Source: Methylophaga thalassica (GTDB lineage Bacteria; Pseudomonadota; Gammaproteobacteria; Nitrosococcales; Methylophagaceae). Taken from it: 33,713 bases of DNA. Position 1 is the first letter of the stretch; every line of letters starts with the position of its first letter. Positions 9,726 to 16,820 of this stretch are shown piece by piece. The notes under the pieces were generated by a model. That model saw nothing but the letters and a program-made list of their open reading frames with translations, was not told the origin of the DNA and ran no database searches. The stretch covers positions 1 through 33,713 of the forward strand of contig DRHY01000020.1 in assembly GCA_011052985.1 (NCBI GenBank). The letters run 5' to 3'. A program made the position numbers and the translations under genes.

Positions 9726-10679
9726 CTAAGTGACATAACCAGGCGCAATTGCGAGGTTTTGAACCCCATATAGCGCGGCACGATTGTTTAACGCAAGCTG
9801 ACATTGGCTGGTTGATAAACACGCGGTCTCGGAACAATCGACGTTCCAAAGCCTGAGCAAATACCCCGCAGTTGCAGCTCTAATCTCAACCTTCATCACG
9901 TGCTCCGTCATGCCATAGTCCAGCTCTATCGCTTCGCTGTGCTCTATGCGTGGGTGTGGCACTAACTCCAGTTCTACAAATCGGTTCCACTGCCGGTCTT
10001 GGGTTTCGAGCTCCGTTTCAGACAAAGTGGAATCTTCAAGCACAACCGCTGCTTTAATTCGGGTCAGCACAAAGTCACGGAACTCATTATGCTTGCGGTC
10101 AAAACCACGAACGTGCCAACGTAGGCCATTGTCCACCAGTGTATGCGGTACAATTTCACGTGTGGTTTCACCACTCGATAACGACACATAGGTGATACGC
10201 AAGGCTTTGCCTTTGTGTATTGCCTCGGTGACTTTCGCCACTATCGATAGATTCGGTTTGTTAAGGTGATAAGGCGCTTCACAAGCAAGGGGTGGTTTTA
10301 CCTTTCCAGTAAAGCCATCGCCGTACCCTTGGCTAATGGTTGCCAGTGTTCGAACAACGTCATAGTCGAACAAGGGTTCAAATGCTTCACCACGTTTATG
10401 CAACTTGAGCTTTTGGTCATACTCAATGTTGCTTGGTGCAAGCTCTCGGTACATTGTGAAGTCTTTCGTTGCTTGTGCAGCGGCTATGCTGAAGCGATCA
10501 ACTAAATCCGCCCGCACCGCTTCGCCCTTAAACAATAAGGTGAAATCGATGTGGGCAATGCGATCCCTGGTTGCTTGTGGCAACTGCGCTATCTGCGAAA
10601 GCCTATCTGGCTTTCCTTTCGCGCCTTCTTGAGCGAGTGAACTCGCTGCTACCGTTTGTTTCAGACCATCATTTGTCAT
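9726..10679 (-). CDS. WYL-domain transcriptional regulator, BrxR/CapW type
   Basis: This is a 317-residue DNA-binding regulator. Residues about 25-100 look like the winged helix of BrxR-like proteins (DRIAHIDFTLLF, then DLVDRFSIAAAQATKDF and YRELAPSNIEYD). The centre has a WYL fold (RITYVSLSSGETTREIVPHTLV, RWHVRGFDRKHNEFRDFVL), followed by a C-terminal dimerisation-like domain. BrxR/CapW proteins repress defence operons and are thought to respond to a nucleic-acid or nucleotide ligand through the WYL domain. It is the first gene of the defence block, 80 bp upstream of mod on the same strand, so it probably controls the block. Several inverted repeats upstream (10811-10884) are operator candidates. 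The family call is strong; the regulated targets are inferred. Confidence 0.88.
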   Translation of the reverse strand: MTNDGLKQTVAASSLAQEGAKGKPDRLSQIAQLPQATRDRIAHIDFTLLFKGEAVRADLVDRFSIAAAQATKDFTMYRELAPSNIEYDQKLKLHKRGEAFEPLFDYDVVRTLATISQGYGDGFTGKVKPPLACEAPYHLNKPNLSIVAKVTEAIHKGKALRITYVSLSSGETTREIVPHTLVDNGLRWHVRGFDRKHNEFRDFVLTRIKAAVVLEDSTLSETELETQDRQWNRFVELELVPHPRIEHSEAIELDYGMTEHVMKVEIRAATAGYLLRLWNVDCSETACLSTSQCQLALNNRAALYGVQNLAIAPGYVT

Positions 10680-10810
10680 GCGTCTTGTTTATCCAATTCA
10701 ACCAGATTCTTAAAACTCTGTTTATAAAGTACGGACCGACATCGCGTCATCACATTGAAAAGCGTCACTCAATGCTGCTCTTTATCCGCAATGACTAATC
10801 AATCTCTATT

Positions 10811-10884
10811 GGTTGAAGCTAGACAGATGGCCATAAAACACTGAATAGGCTTCAACCTAATTAATTTTATTAGGTGTCATCCTA
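10811..10884. promoter_or_regulatory. Cluster of inverted repeats upstream of the WYL regulator (candidate operators)
   Basis: GGTTGAAGC (10811-10819) and GCTTCAACC (10849-10857) are perfect inverted repeats 29 nt apart. ACCTAAT (10855-10861) and ATTAGGT (10869-10875) form a second perfect pair with a 7-nt AT-rich spacer, and TAGG/CCTA (10871-10884) a third, short one. They overlap each other and lie 130-205 bp upstream of the regulator start. BrxR proteins bind inverted repeats in their own promoters, so autoregulation is a reasonable inference. Confidence 0.5.
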
Positions 10885-10996
10885 TCACAAATTATTTTGT
10901 AGGGAAGACTAAGCGGCAACTTTTTGATCTGGATTGCAATTGCCGCTCAGGTATGGGCGCAAAGACATTGTTTTGTGCCATTGTTGATAGCCGCTA
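10885..10996. other. Hairpin-rich boundary between ICE backbone gene and cargo
   Basis: This stretch has no gene but three inverted repeats: AGCGGCAA (10912-10919) with TTGCCGCT (10940-10947); a GGCGCAAA...TTTGTGCC pair at about 10956-10979 with one mismatch; and TTGATAGCCGCTATCAA (10984-11000), a perfect 7-bp stem overlapping the stop codon of the small gene that ends at 10997. They could terminate transcripts coming from the backbone gene before the WYL promoter. It is also where I place the inner edge of the cargo. Confidence 0.4.
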
Positions 10997-11296
10997 TCAA
11001 TGCGCTACCCGAACCAATGGCACCACGATGTTACCGTGATGCGATGCCCCTTTGTCCGACTCTATAGACATCAGAACGCGTTGCTCACTCTCCCGAACAC
11101 GCCTAGCAACTTCTGCCTGGGCGGGTAGCAATGGCAGAATCCCTTCAGCAATCGCTTCTGGTGCAGACTCTTGGCCACAGGACATCAAGTGCTTCCATGG
11201 ATCTTTAAGAAAGCGCTCGAACGTGATGCCAAATTCAATGATGCGGGCAAAGACGAAGATGTCGCCCCAGTATTCAATGTAGGTGTCTTGGTACAT
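10997..11296 (-). CDS. Conserved hypothetical small ICE protein
   Basis: This 99-residue acidic protein begins MYQDTYIEYWGDIF and follows a GAGG ribosome site about 10 nt before its ATG. It has no signal peptide or membrane span. The centre is helical and proline-containing (EAIAEGILPLLPAQAEVARRVRESEQRVL). It lies 87 bp downstream of the exonuclease on the same strand, so the two may be co-transcribed. I do not recognise the family. The setting, between umuD/exonuclease and the variable cargo, is that of the conserved small genes bordering hotspot 5 in SXT-type elements. That it is a real gene is likely from its ribosome site and spacing. Confidence 0.65.
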   Translation of the reverse strand: MYQDTYIEYWGDIFVFARIIEFGITFERFLKDPWKHLMSCGQESAPEAIAEGILPLLPAQAEVARRVRESEQRVLMSIESDKGASHHGNIVVPLVRVAH

Positions 11297-11383
11297 GGAA
11301 AGATTCCTCTTGTTAGTTAAACCATGAGTTCACTTTCCATTTTCCAGAGGTTTTCAAATATGCAAGGCTTACCTTATAGAGAG

Positions 11384-12289
11384 CTACAAAGCTTTAAATC
11401 GATTGCGGGCATCTTTGTAGTCATAGTGGGCATGTTCTGAGCCACGATGATACAAATCATCCAGGTAAGTTTGTTCCTGCGGCAACTCGTCTTCGCTGAT
11501 TTCGCGCCACCAATGTTTGTTGGCACCTTTCACACCGTCATGCCAGCGGTAACCACGCTCTTTTAAATAGTCCTTTACGTCAAACGGCGCACCAAACGCA
11601 CGAACTAATACAGTTCGCCTGTCTGCTTCAGACAACAAGTTTGCAACGGACTCGGGCAACAAATAGAACAACCAGGCCATCGCCAAACAATCGGTTGCAG
11701 CTCGGTGTCCTTCATAGAACCAACCTAAGCGAAGCAGCAGGTACTCAAGCTTTCTACTTTCAAAGCCCAGTGCTTTCCAATCTATGCCACTGGCTGAACA
11801 GGCCCAAGATAGATGGCCTAATGCAGCAAACCGCTTTTCAAAGAAAGGACGATCAAACTGTGCATTGTGTGCAACCACCAGCGGATCATCGGATAACCAA
11901 CTCGCTACAATTGCATCATCAATGCGCTGGCCTTGCACCATATCATCGGTGATACCGGTTAACTCGGTGATCAGCTCGGGGATTGGCTTGCCGGGATCTT
12001 CATACAGGCTGATCACATCAACAATCGACACAATCCGCATAGCTGATGGGCTGTAAAGCACCTTAACCATACCAAGCTCAATAATGGACTCGTCATCGGC
12101 AGACAGTCCGGTTGTCTCTGTATCGAGCAGCACCATTGGCTGTTCATCACCGACCACAGGAGAAAGTTCAAGTGGCCAGGACTGCGGTTCACGCGTTAAT
12201 GGAATGCGCTCCAGCAATCTAAAATCTTCTGGTCTTTCTGGGATCTCCGCGAGGCGCTCTAGCGGAAATGGCGCAGGGGCTCTTGTCAT
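11384..12289 (-). CDS. DEDDh 3'-5' exonuclease (DnaQ/RNase T superfamily)
   Basis: This 301-residue protein has the exonuclease motifs VLLDTETTGL (D56 and E58, Exo I), VAHNAQFDRPFF (Exo II) and HRAATDCLA (Exo III with the catalytic His and Asp), so it belongs to the DEDDh class with the Pol III epsilon subunit. It should remove nucleotides from 3' ends of single-stranded DNA or RNA. The last 80 residues (GYRWHDGVKGANKHWWREI) form an extra tryptophan-rich domain seen in exonucleases of mobile elements. The start is supported by GAGGAACC four bases before the ATG at 12289. It reads away from the SOS-controlled umuDC pair. A role in processing ICE DNA or in mutagenic repair is possible but inferred. 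Confidence 0.88.
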   Translation of the reverse strand: MTRAPAPFPLERLAEIPERPEDFRLLERIPLTREPQSWPLELSPVVGDEQPMVLLDTETTGLSADDESIIELGMVKVLYSPSAMRIVSIVDVISLYEDPGKPIPELITELTGITDDMVQGQRIDDAIVASWLSDDPLVVAHNAQFDRPFFEKRFAALGHLSWACSASGIDWKALGFESRKLEYLLLRLGWFYEGHRAATDCLAMAWLFYLLPESVANLLSEADRRTVLVRAFGAPFDVKDYLKERGYRWHDGVKGANKHWWREISEDELPQEQTYLDDLYHRGSEHAHYDYKDARNRFKAL

Positions 12290-12928
12290 TGATGGTTCCT
12301 CTTCAATTCTATTGTTCGCTTTGGGTTATTTCACTGTGCCACAGGTTTTTCAAAATGCACCTTGGATACCTCAGCGTTTTTTTAATCTTTCTACTGGGTG
12401 AACCCATGTATGAAGGCTTTGGCTAAGCCTTTCAGAAAGCCTTAGCTAAACCCTTTAGGTAACCCTTACCAATACCCTTTACGTATGGCTTAGCCAACCC
12501 CTTTTCAAACGGTTGAAAAAGGCTTTAACTGAGTTCGACTGAGCATTTTAATGATGCTCCTGACTTCCCTTTAAGCCAGTAAATTCAATACGAAACAGAA
12601 TTTTACTAACTGTTTTGAAACCCTTTGCGAAGGGTTCAACAAGCCTTGTCTGACGGTTACTTGACCCATGCGTTAACCAGTAGCAGTAACAGGATCAGTA
12701 ACAGAAACAAGAGCAGTAGGCAGAAGCAGTATTGTCCAAGCCTTGCAGGCTTTGACGAGGGCGAGCAATCCCCACATCAAGCTTTTCAACACAAGAAATA
12801 AATCACCCACGACACAACGTCTTACTCGAACAACTACAGTTTTACCTACAATTTTACTTGTAGAAATCAGCATAGCATTAGATACTGTATAAACAAACAG
12901 TATTAGTTATGATTTTTCGAGGTTCGTC
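12290..12928. repeat. Gene-free, repeat-rich 640-bp interval between exonuclease and umuD
   Basis: I see no credible gene here. Between 12413 and 12530 the sequence is built from variants of GGCTTAGCC and AACCCTTT, many in inverted orientation (for example GGCTTTGGCTAAGCC and ATGGCTTAGCCA). AACCCTT/AAGGGTT (about 12618-12635) forms a compact palindrome. At 12668-12730 there is a run of CAGTA and CAG-like direct repeats, and AAGCCTTGCAGGCTT (12738-12752) is another near-palindrome. The two flanking genes diverge from it, so both promoters lie inside. The umuD promoter end carries the LexA box. Confidence 0.55.
12883..12902 (+). promoter_or_regulatory. LexA (SOS) box of umuDC
   Basis: TACTGTATAAACAAACAGTA matches the gammaproteobacterial LexA consensus CTG-N10-CAG with both half-sites perfect and the flanking TA/TA present. 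It ends 26 bp before the umuD ATG, where a repressor would cover the promoter. Damage-induced LexA cleavage should therefore turn on umuDC, as known for rumAB of R391. Confidence 0.92.
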
Positions 12929-13378
12929 ATGAGTGTCTCGCTGATAGGCCGTAGCGGCGCACTTGCCTTCATCAAAGCCAAGCGCCTTCGTATCCCATTG
13001 TTCATGGAACGTGTTTCTGCTGGTTTTCCCTCACCAGCGCAGGATTATGTTGAGCAAACGCTCGACCTTAACGAGCTGTGCATCAAGCGACCGGCTGCAA
13101 CGTTCTTTGTACGTGTTGAAGGTGATTCAATGATTGATGCCGGGATTCACCCAGATGATATTTTGGTGGTTGATCGCTCTGTCCAAGCCGAACACGGTGA
13201 CATTGTCATCGCGGGTATCCATGGAGAACTCACGGTAAAGGAGCTTCAACTAAGGCCGTGCGTCATGCTGATCCCAAGAAACCGGGCGTATGAACCCATT
13301 CATATTCCCGAAGGGACAGAGCTAGAGATATTTGGTGTGGTCATCAGTGTGGTGCGAAACATGCGCCGTAAGTCGTGA
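12929..13378 (+). CDS. umuD: UmuD-like polymerase V accessory protein (RumA homologue)
   Basis: This 149-residue S24-family self-cleaving protein has a cleavage site at Ala31-Gly32 ([10 protein letters not shown]), the catalytic serine S67 in [10 protein letters not shown] and the lysine K104 in ELTVKEL. RecA filaments trigger removal of the N-terminal arm, giving UmuD', which joins UmuC to form translesion polymerase V. The start is preceded by CGAGG and lies just behind the LexA box. The umuC ATG is 8 bp after the stop, so the pair is an operon. In R391/SXT elements these genes are called rumA and rumB; both look intact here, whereas in SXT itself rumB is interrupted. Confidence 0.95.
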   Translation: MSVSLIGRSGALAFIKAKRLRIPLFMERVSAGFPSPAQDYVEQTLDLNELCIKRPAATFFVRVEGDSMIDAGIHPDDILVVDRSVQAEHGDIVIAGIHGELTVKELQLRPCVMLIPRNRAYEPIHIPEGTELEIFGVVISVVRNMRRKS

Positions 13379-13385
13379 CTATCCC

Positions 13386-14654
13386 ATGCCTGTATTTGCC
13401 TTGGTGGACTGCAACAACTTTTACGCCAGTTGTGAGAAGCTGTTTCGTCCTGATTTAAAAGATACGCCGGTTGTGGTGCTGTCCAACAATGACGGCTGCG
13501 TGGTTGCACGGTCGCGTGAAGCTAAGTTACTCGGTATTAAAATGGGCGTACCCGTCTTTCAAATCAAATCTGAAATGCAGCGCCATGGCATTTTGGCATT
13601 CTCGTCTAACTATGCGCTGTATGCAGATTTAAGCAGTCGAGTGATGCGCACTTTGGAGGAGATGGCACCACGAGTAGAGGTTTACTCCATTGACGAAGCG
13701 TTTTTGGACTTAACCGGTATTGAGTCTGCCCTATCCCTTGTCGAGTTCGGACAACAAGTGCGAGAGCGCATAGGCCACTGGATTGGGATCACCGTCTGTG
13801 TAGGCATTGCACCGACTAAAACACTCGCCAAGCTGGCTAACCATGCCGCCAAGAAATATCCTGCCACTCAGGGGGTTGTAGACCTGACCAATCTAGATCG
13901 GCAACGTCGATTGCTCGCATTAGTTCCGGTTGATGATGTTTGGGGCGTTGGTAGACGACTTTCTAAGCGTTTAAATGCGTTAGGTATCACCACAGCCTTA
14001 GATCTAGCCAATGCCTCACCTAGAGCCATCAGAGACCAGTTTTCGGTGGTTTTAGAGAGAACCGTCAGAGAGCTCAATGGTGAGTCGTGCATTGAACTTG
14101 AAGAGATCCCGCCAATTAAGAAACAAATCGTCTGTAGCCGTTCATTTGGCGTAAAAGTGACGCACTTTGAATTGTTACGTGAAGCCGTATGCGAATACGC
14201 AACCCGTGCCACTGAGAAGCTTCGCAAAGAACAGCAGCAAGCCAAAGTGCTGACCGTGTTTATACGAACCAGCCCCTTTAAGGACAACGAGCCGCAGTAC
14301 AGCAACTCTGCATCGGGTGAGTTGCTGATCCCCAGTTGCGATACGCGGGATTTTATCGAGCTGGCCAATCACTTACTCAAGCGGATTTGGAAGGATGGTT
14401 TTCGTTATGCCAAAGCGGGCGTCATGCTGTCTGACTTTTACGATCCTGGCATGTTTCAACCAGGACTATTCGATGACGTATCGACCCGCTCTAATAGCCA
14501 GCAGCTGATGTCTGTATTGGACACTATTAATCAAAGCGGTGCCGGAAAGGTTTTCTTTGCTGGACAAGGTACGAAGAAAGATTGGTCAATGAAGCGAGAG
14601 CATTTGTCTCCCGCTTACACAACACGCTGGGACCAGTTACCGCGAGTGAAGTAG
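13386..14654 (+). CDS. umuC: UmuC-like translesion DNA polymerase V catalytic subunit (RumB homologue)
   Basis: This 422-residue Y-family polymerase is the same length as E. coli UmuC. The N-terminus MPVFALVDCNNFYASCE carries catalytic D8, and YSIDEAFLD carries D103 and E104. The helix-hairpin-helix VDDVWGVGRRLSKRL follows at about 175-190, then the little-finger region. The frame is open upstream to 13332, but ATG 13386 gives the conserved N-terminus. It copies past lesions at the price of mutation when UmuD' is available. The gene is uninterrupted, so this element keeps its rumB insertion site empty. Confidence 0.96.
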   Translation: MPVFALVDCNNFYASCEKLFRPDLKDTPVVVLSNNDGCVVARSREAKLLGIKMGVPVFQIKSEMQRHGILAFSSNYALYADLSSRVMRTLEEMAPRVEVYSIDEAFLDLTGIESALSLVEFGQQVRERIGHWIGITVCVGIAPTKTLAKLANHAAKKYPATQGVVDLTNLDRQRRLLALVPVDDVWGVGRRLSKRLNALGITTALDLANASPRAIRDQFSVVLERTVRELNGESCIELEEIPPIKKQIVCSRSFGVKVTHFELLREAVCEYATRATEKLRKEQQQAKVLTVFIRTSPFKDNEPQYSNSASGELLIPSCDTRDFIELANHLLKRIWKDGFRYAKAGVMLSDFYDPGMFQPGLFDDVSTRSNSQQLMSVLDTINQSGAGKVFFAGQGTKKDWSMKREHLSPAYTTRWDQLPRVK

Positions 14655-14664
14655 CGCCGATAAT

Positions 14665-15108
14665 TCAGTAGGCATTCACTCTGCGACGCAGCATGTTGAG
14701 CTTATCAACCTGGCGTCGAACATCACTGAAGAATTCTTCTTTCTCCATGGCCAGCGCTAACTCCCATTCTTTGGCTAGACCTTGGCAGTCCAAAAATGAG
14801 TATCTCAGCTTCGTCTTTGAAATACGCAGACCCTTGCTAAAGACAACGCGCTTGCCTCGTTGACCGTGAAAACTGTTGATGTACCACTCTATGCCAAAGC
14901 CATACTTAAAGTCTCTGATACGGACACCAAGCAGCCCCCAATCTTTAAATGGCTCATTTTCACGAACCTTGTAATGGGTAACCCAAAAGTCATCAACTTC
15001 AGCTCGTGCCAGTGCTTTTAGCCTGTCCGTTTCTTGCTGAAGTAAATCTGATACATCTGCTTTCCATTGTTCATTGACGATTTCTACCAAACCAATTTCC
15101 CCATCCAA
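14665..15108 (-). CDS. mobI: MobI-like conjugative mobilisation protein
   Basis: This is a 147-residue charged protein with helical ends (DVSDLLQQETDRLKALARAE and DVRRQVDKLNMLRRRV) and an aromatic-rich centre (GFGIEWYINSFHGQRGKR). It has no recognisable catalytic motif. Identification rests on position: in SXT/R391 and IncC elements MobI is a small protein encoded beside oriT, between rumB and the srpM gene, and is essential for starting transfer by the TraI relaxase. This gene sits exactly there, reading away from the repeat-rich region and convergent with umuC, 10 bp from its stop. The start is a TTG at 15108 directly after an in-frame stop, with GGGG upstream. The synteny is strong; a sequence-level match was not tested. 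Confidence 0.7.
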   Translation of the reverse strand: MDGEIGLVEIVNEQWKADVSDLLQQETDRLKALARAEVDDFWVTHYKVRENEPFKDWGLLGVRIRDFKYGFGIEWYINSFHGQRGKRVVFSKGLRISKTKLRYSFLDCQGLAKEWELALAMEKEEFFSDVRRQVDKLNMLRRRVNAY

Positions 15109-15572
15109 TTAACCCCAAAAGCCAAAACCACTATCCGTTTGGCTTTTGGATCGAAACGCCAAACGTAAAACTGCCGTAACAATCACTGTTTGGCGTCTCG
15201 ATATAAATCAACTCGCGCAATCCCATACCTGACAAGGGATACAGGCCGATTTCACTTGAAAACACCTAAAAAGACGTATCGCCATGAAGATACAAACCGT
15301 TTGGCAAGTTCAGGCCAGAATGCAAACGACGTTTGGCGTCTCGATTTTTTTGGCTAGGTCACCAGCCGCCAAACAGAGCCTATTCTCATACTTTTGCGAA
15401 AATGCAATAGGCAGATAGATGAAAGGATTTGTCACCTTTCTGCCCACCGCCAGTGCACCGAATCCTGATAATGACATTTGAGTGAACCGCCAGAGCACTT
15501 GGAAAAGCCCAAGCGTGACCAGTGCGGTTGATTGAAAACCGTTAGAGCACTTTGAGTGCACAGGAGATAAGT
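15109..15572. other. Probable oriT and srpC partition site: iterated TTTGGC inverted repeats
   Basis: This 464-bp gene-free interval lies between mobI and the ParM-like gene. CCAAAAGCCAAA (15115-15126) and TTTGGCTTTTGG (15138-15149) are perfect 12-bp inverted repeats. GTTTGGCGTCTCGAT occurs twice as a direct repeat (15188-15202, 15331-15345), and the first copy also pairs, with one mismatch, with TCGAAACGCCAAAC (15151-15164). In all, TTTGGC or its complement occurs at 15138, 15158, 15189, 15300, 15332 and 15368. Close to srpM there are further short GCACTT and CTTGG...CCAAG repeats. oriT and the srpC centromere of SXT/R391 elements are known from this interval; which repeat serves which role cannot be told by eye. 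Confidence 0.72.
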
Positions 15573-16547
15573 ATGTTTGTACTAGGCGTAGATATCGGTT
15601 ACTCAAACCTGAAGCTGGCAATTGGCCAATCAGGTAGTGAACCGAAAACCATTATTCTACCTGCGGGTGCCGGTCCTGCGGATCGTATGCCAGAGCGTAT
15701 CGGTGGAGGCGATGATGACACTTGTTTGTATGTATCTGTCGATAATGAGCGCTGGGCCGCAGGTGTTCCTGCTGGACGCCTTCAAGGCTGGGAACGAGAG
15801 CTCCACCCGGAATATCCCACCACAAAAACCTATAGGGCGCTTTTTCATGCCGCCTTGTTAATGGCTGAAACAGAGTCCATCGATTTGGTTGTCACTGGAT
15901 TACCGGTTTCCCAGTTTCATGAACCACAACGTAAGTCTGACCTTGTGAAGCGTTTAAAAGGTGTTCATCAAGTGACGCCTAAGCGCAGCATCACCGTTCA
16001 TGACGTCAAAGTGCTGCCGCAGCCTGCCGGTGCCTATATGGATCTGGTTCAAACAGGTGGTGATTTGGGCTTAATTGAAGAAGGTCGCGTCGTCGTCATA
16101 GACCCCGGCTTCTTTTCTGTTGATTGGGTTGCTCTTGAGGCCGGAGAAATTCGTTACAGCTCTTCAGGAACCAGCCTTCAGGCAATGTCCGTGCTACTGG
16201 AAACCATTGATAAGCTGATTTCAGAAGATCACGGTGCCAAAGTAGGAATGGATCGACTTGAAAAAGCCATGAGAACAGGCGACTTGCAGGTCCTGCTATT
16301 TGGAGAAAAAGTCGATATTTCACCTTATCTGAATGCTGCCATGAAAAAGGTAGCGCCTGTCGCTCTTACAGCCATGCGCCAATCTATGCGCGACGAAAGC
16401 ATTAATGCGGACTTGGTATTGATCGCCGGAGGTGGAGCCTTGGCTTATAAGGAAGCGGCCAAGGAGATTTTTTCACGAAGCAAGATCATCGTGCCGGAAC
16501 AGTCTGTTTTGGCGAACGTCCGAGGCTTCTGGTTTTATGGGGCCTGA
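15573..16547 (+). CDS. srpM: ParM-like actin-family partition ATPase (SrpM type)
   Basis: This 324-residue actin/Hsp70-fold protein has the phosphate-1 loop VDIGYSNLK at its N-terminus, phosphate-2 VIDPGFFSVDW near residue 180, and the adenosine loop IAGGGALAYKEA near the C-terminus. Such proteins polymerise and push plasmid copies apart. In R391, SrpM with SrpR and the srpC site stabilises the excised, replicating form of the ICE. The frame extends 7 codons upstream to a TTG, but ATG 15573 is chosen because AGGAG ends 6 nt before it and the protein then begins right at the first motif. The adaptor gene follows after 2 bp and the integrase after that, suggesting one transcript. Confidence 0.85.
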   Translation: MFVLGVDIGYSNLKLAIGQSGSEPKTIILPAGAGPADRMPERIGGGDDDTCLYVSVDNERWAAGVPAGRLQGWERELHPEYPTTKTYRALFHAALLMAETESIDLVVTGLPVSQFHEPQRKSDLVKRLKGVHQVTPKRSITVHDVKVLPQPAGAYMDLVQTGGDLGLIEEGRVVVIDPGFFSVDWVALEAGEIRYSSSGTSLQAMSVLLETIDKLISEDHGAKVGMDRLEKAMRTGDLQVLLFGEKVDISPYLNAAMKKVAPVALTAMRQSMRDESINADLVLIAGGGALAYKEAAKEIFSRSKIIVPEQSVLANVRGFWFYGA

Positions 16548-16549
16548 TT

Positions 16550-16819
16550 ATGAGAGTTGTCGTCAACATTCCCCCAGGGAGCCACCCTGAACTGCTCAAA
16601 GAATTGGAAAAGACGCCGCCACGAGAACGCGCTGAGCGTCTGCGGATGCTGGCCACCTTTGGGTTAATTCACATGAGCCAACCCAATCTATCCACGGCAT
16701 CTGTACCGGTGGATGGCCATGCTCCAGAAGTTGAAATTACTTCTGTGAGTACAGCGCCAGAACCCAAAGCAGAATCACGTAAACAATCATTAAAATCAAA
16801 ACTAGGGCTGGGCTTATAA
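16550..16819 (+). CDS. srpR: Small partition adaptor protein (SrpR type)
   Basis: This 89-residue protein begins MRVVVNIPPGSHPELLKELE, a beta strand followed by a helix as in ribbon-helix-helix ParR/StbB-like adaptors, then has the helix PRERAERLRMLATFGL. The C-terminal third is low in structure and ends in a basic stretch (SRKQSLKSKLGLGL). It starts 2 bp after the srpM stop, so translation is probably coupled. By position it would bind the srpC repeats and link them to SrpM filaments. The ribbon-helix-helix reading and the name are inferred from short length, N-terminal pattern and synteny. Confidence 0.68.
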   Translation: MRVVVNIPPGSHPELLKELEKTPPRERAERLRMLATFGLIHMSQPNLSTASVPVDGHAPEVEITSVSTAPEPKAESRKQSLKSKLGLGL

Positions 16820-16820
16820 C

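Noticed and set aside
12673-12873. 66-residue minus-strand ORF in the repeat-rich gap
   Set aside because: It has repetitive composition, no ribosome site and no recognisable protein features, and overlaps the repeat tract.
13332-13385. Upstream start for umuC
   Set aside because: It would overlap umuD out of frame and add residues before the conserved MPVFALVDCN start; ATG 13386 is the family start.
15552-15572. TTG start 7 codons upstream of srpM
   Set aside because: AGGAG is ideally placed for ATG 15573, and the added codons precede the conserved first strand.
15310-15621. 103-residue minus-strand ORF in the oriT region
   Set aside because: It crosses the repeat array and the srpM start, and no ribosome site or family feature supports it.
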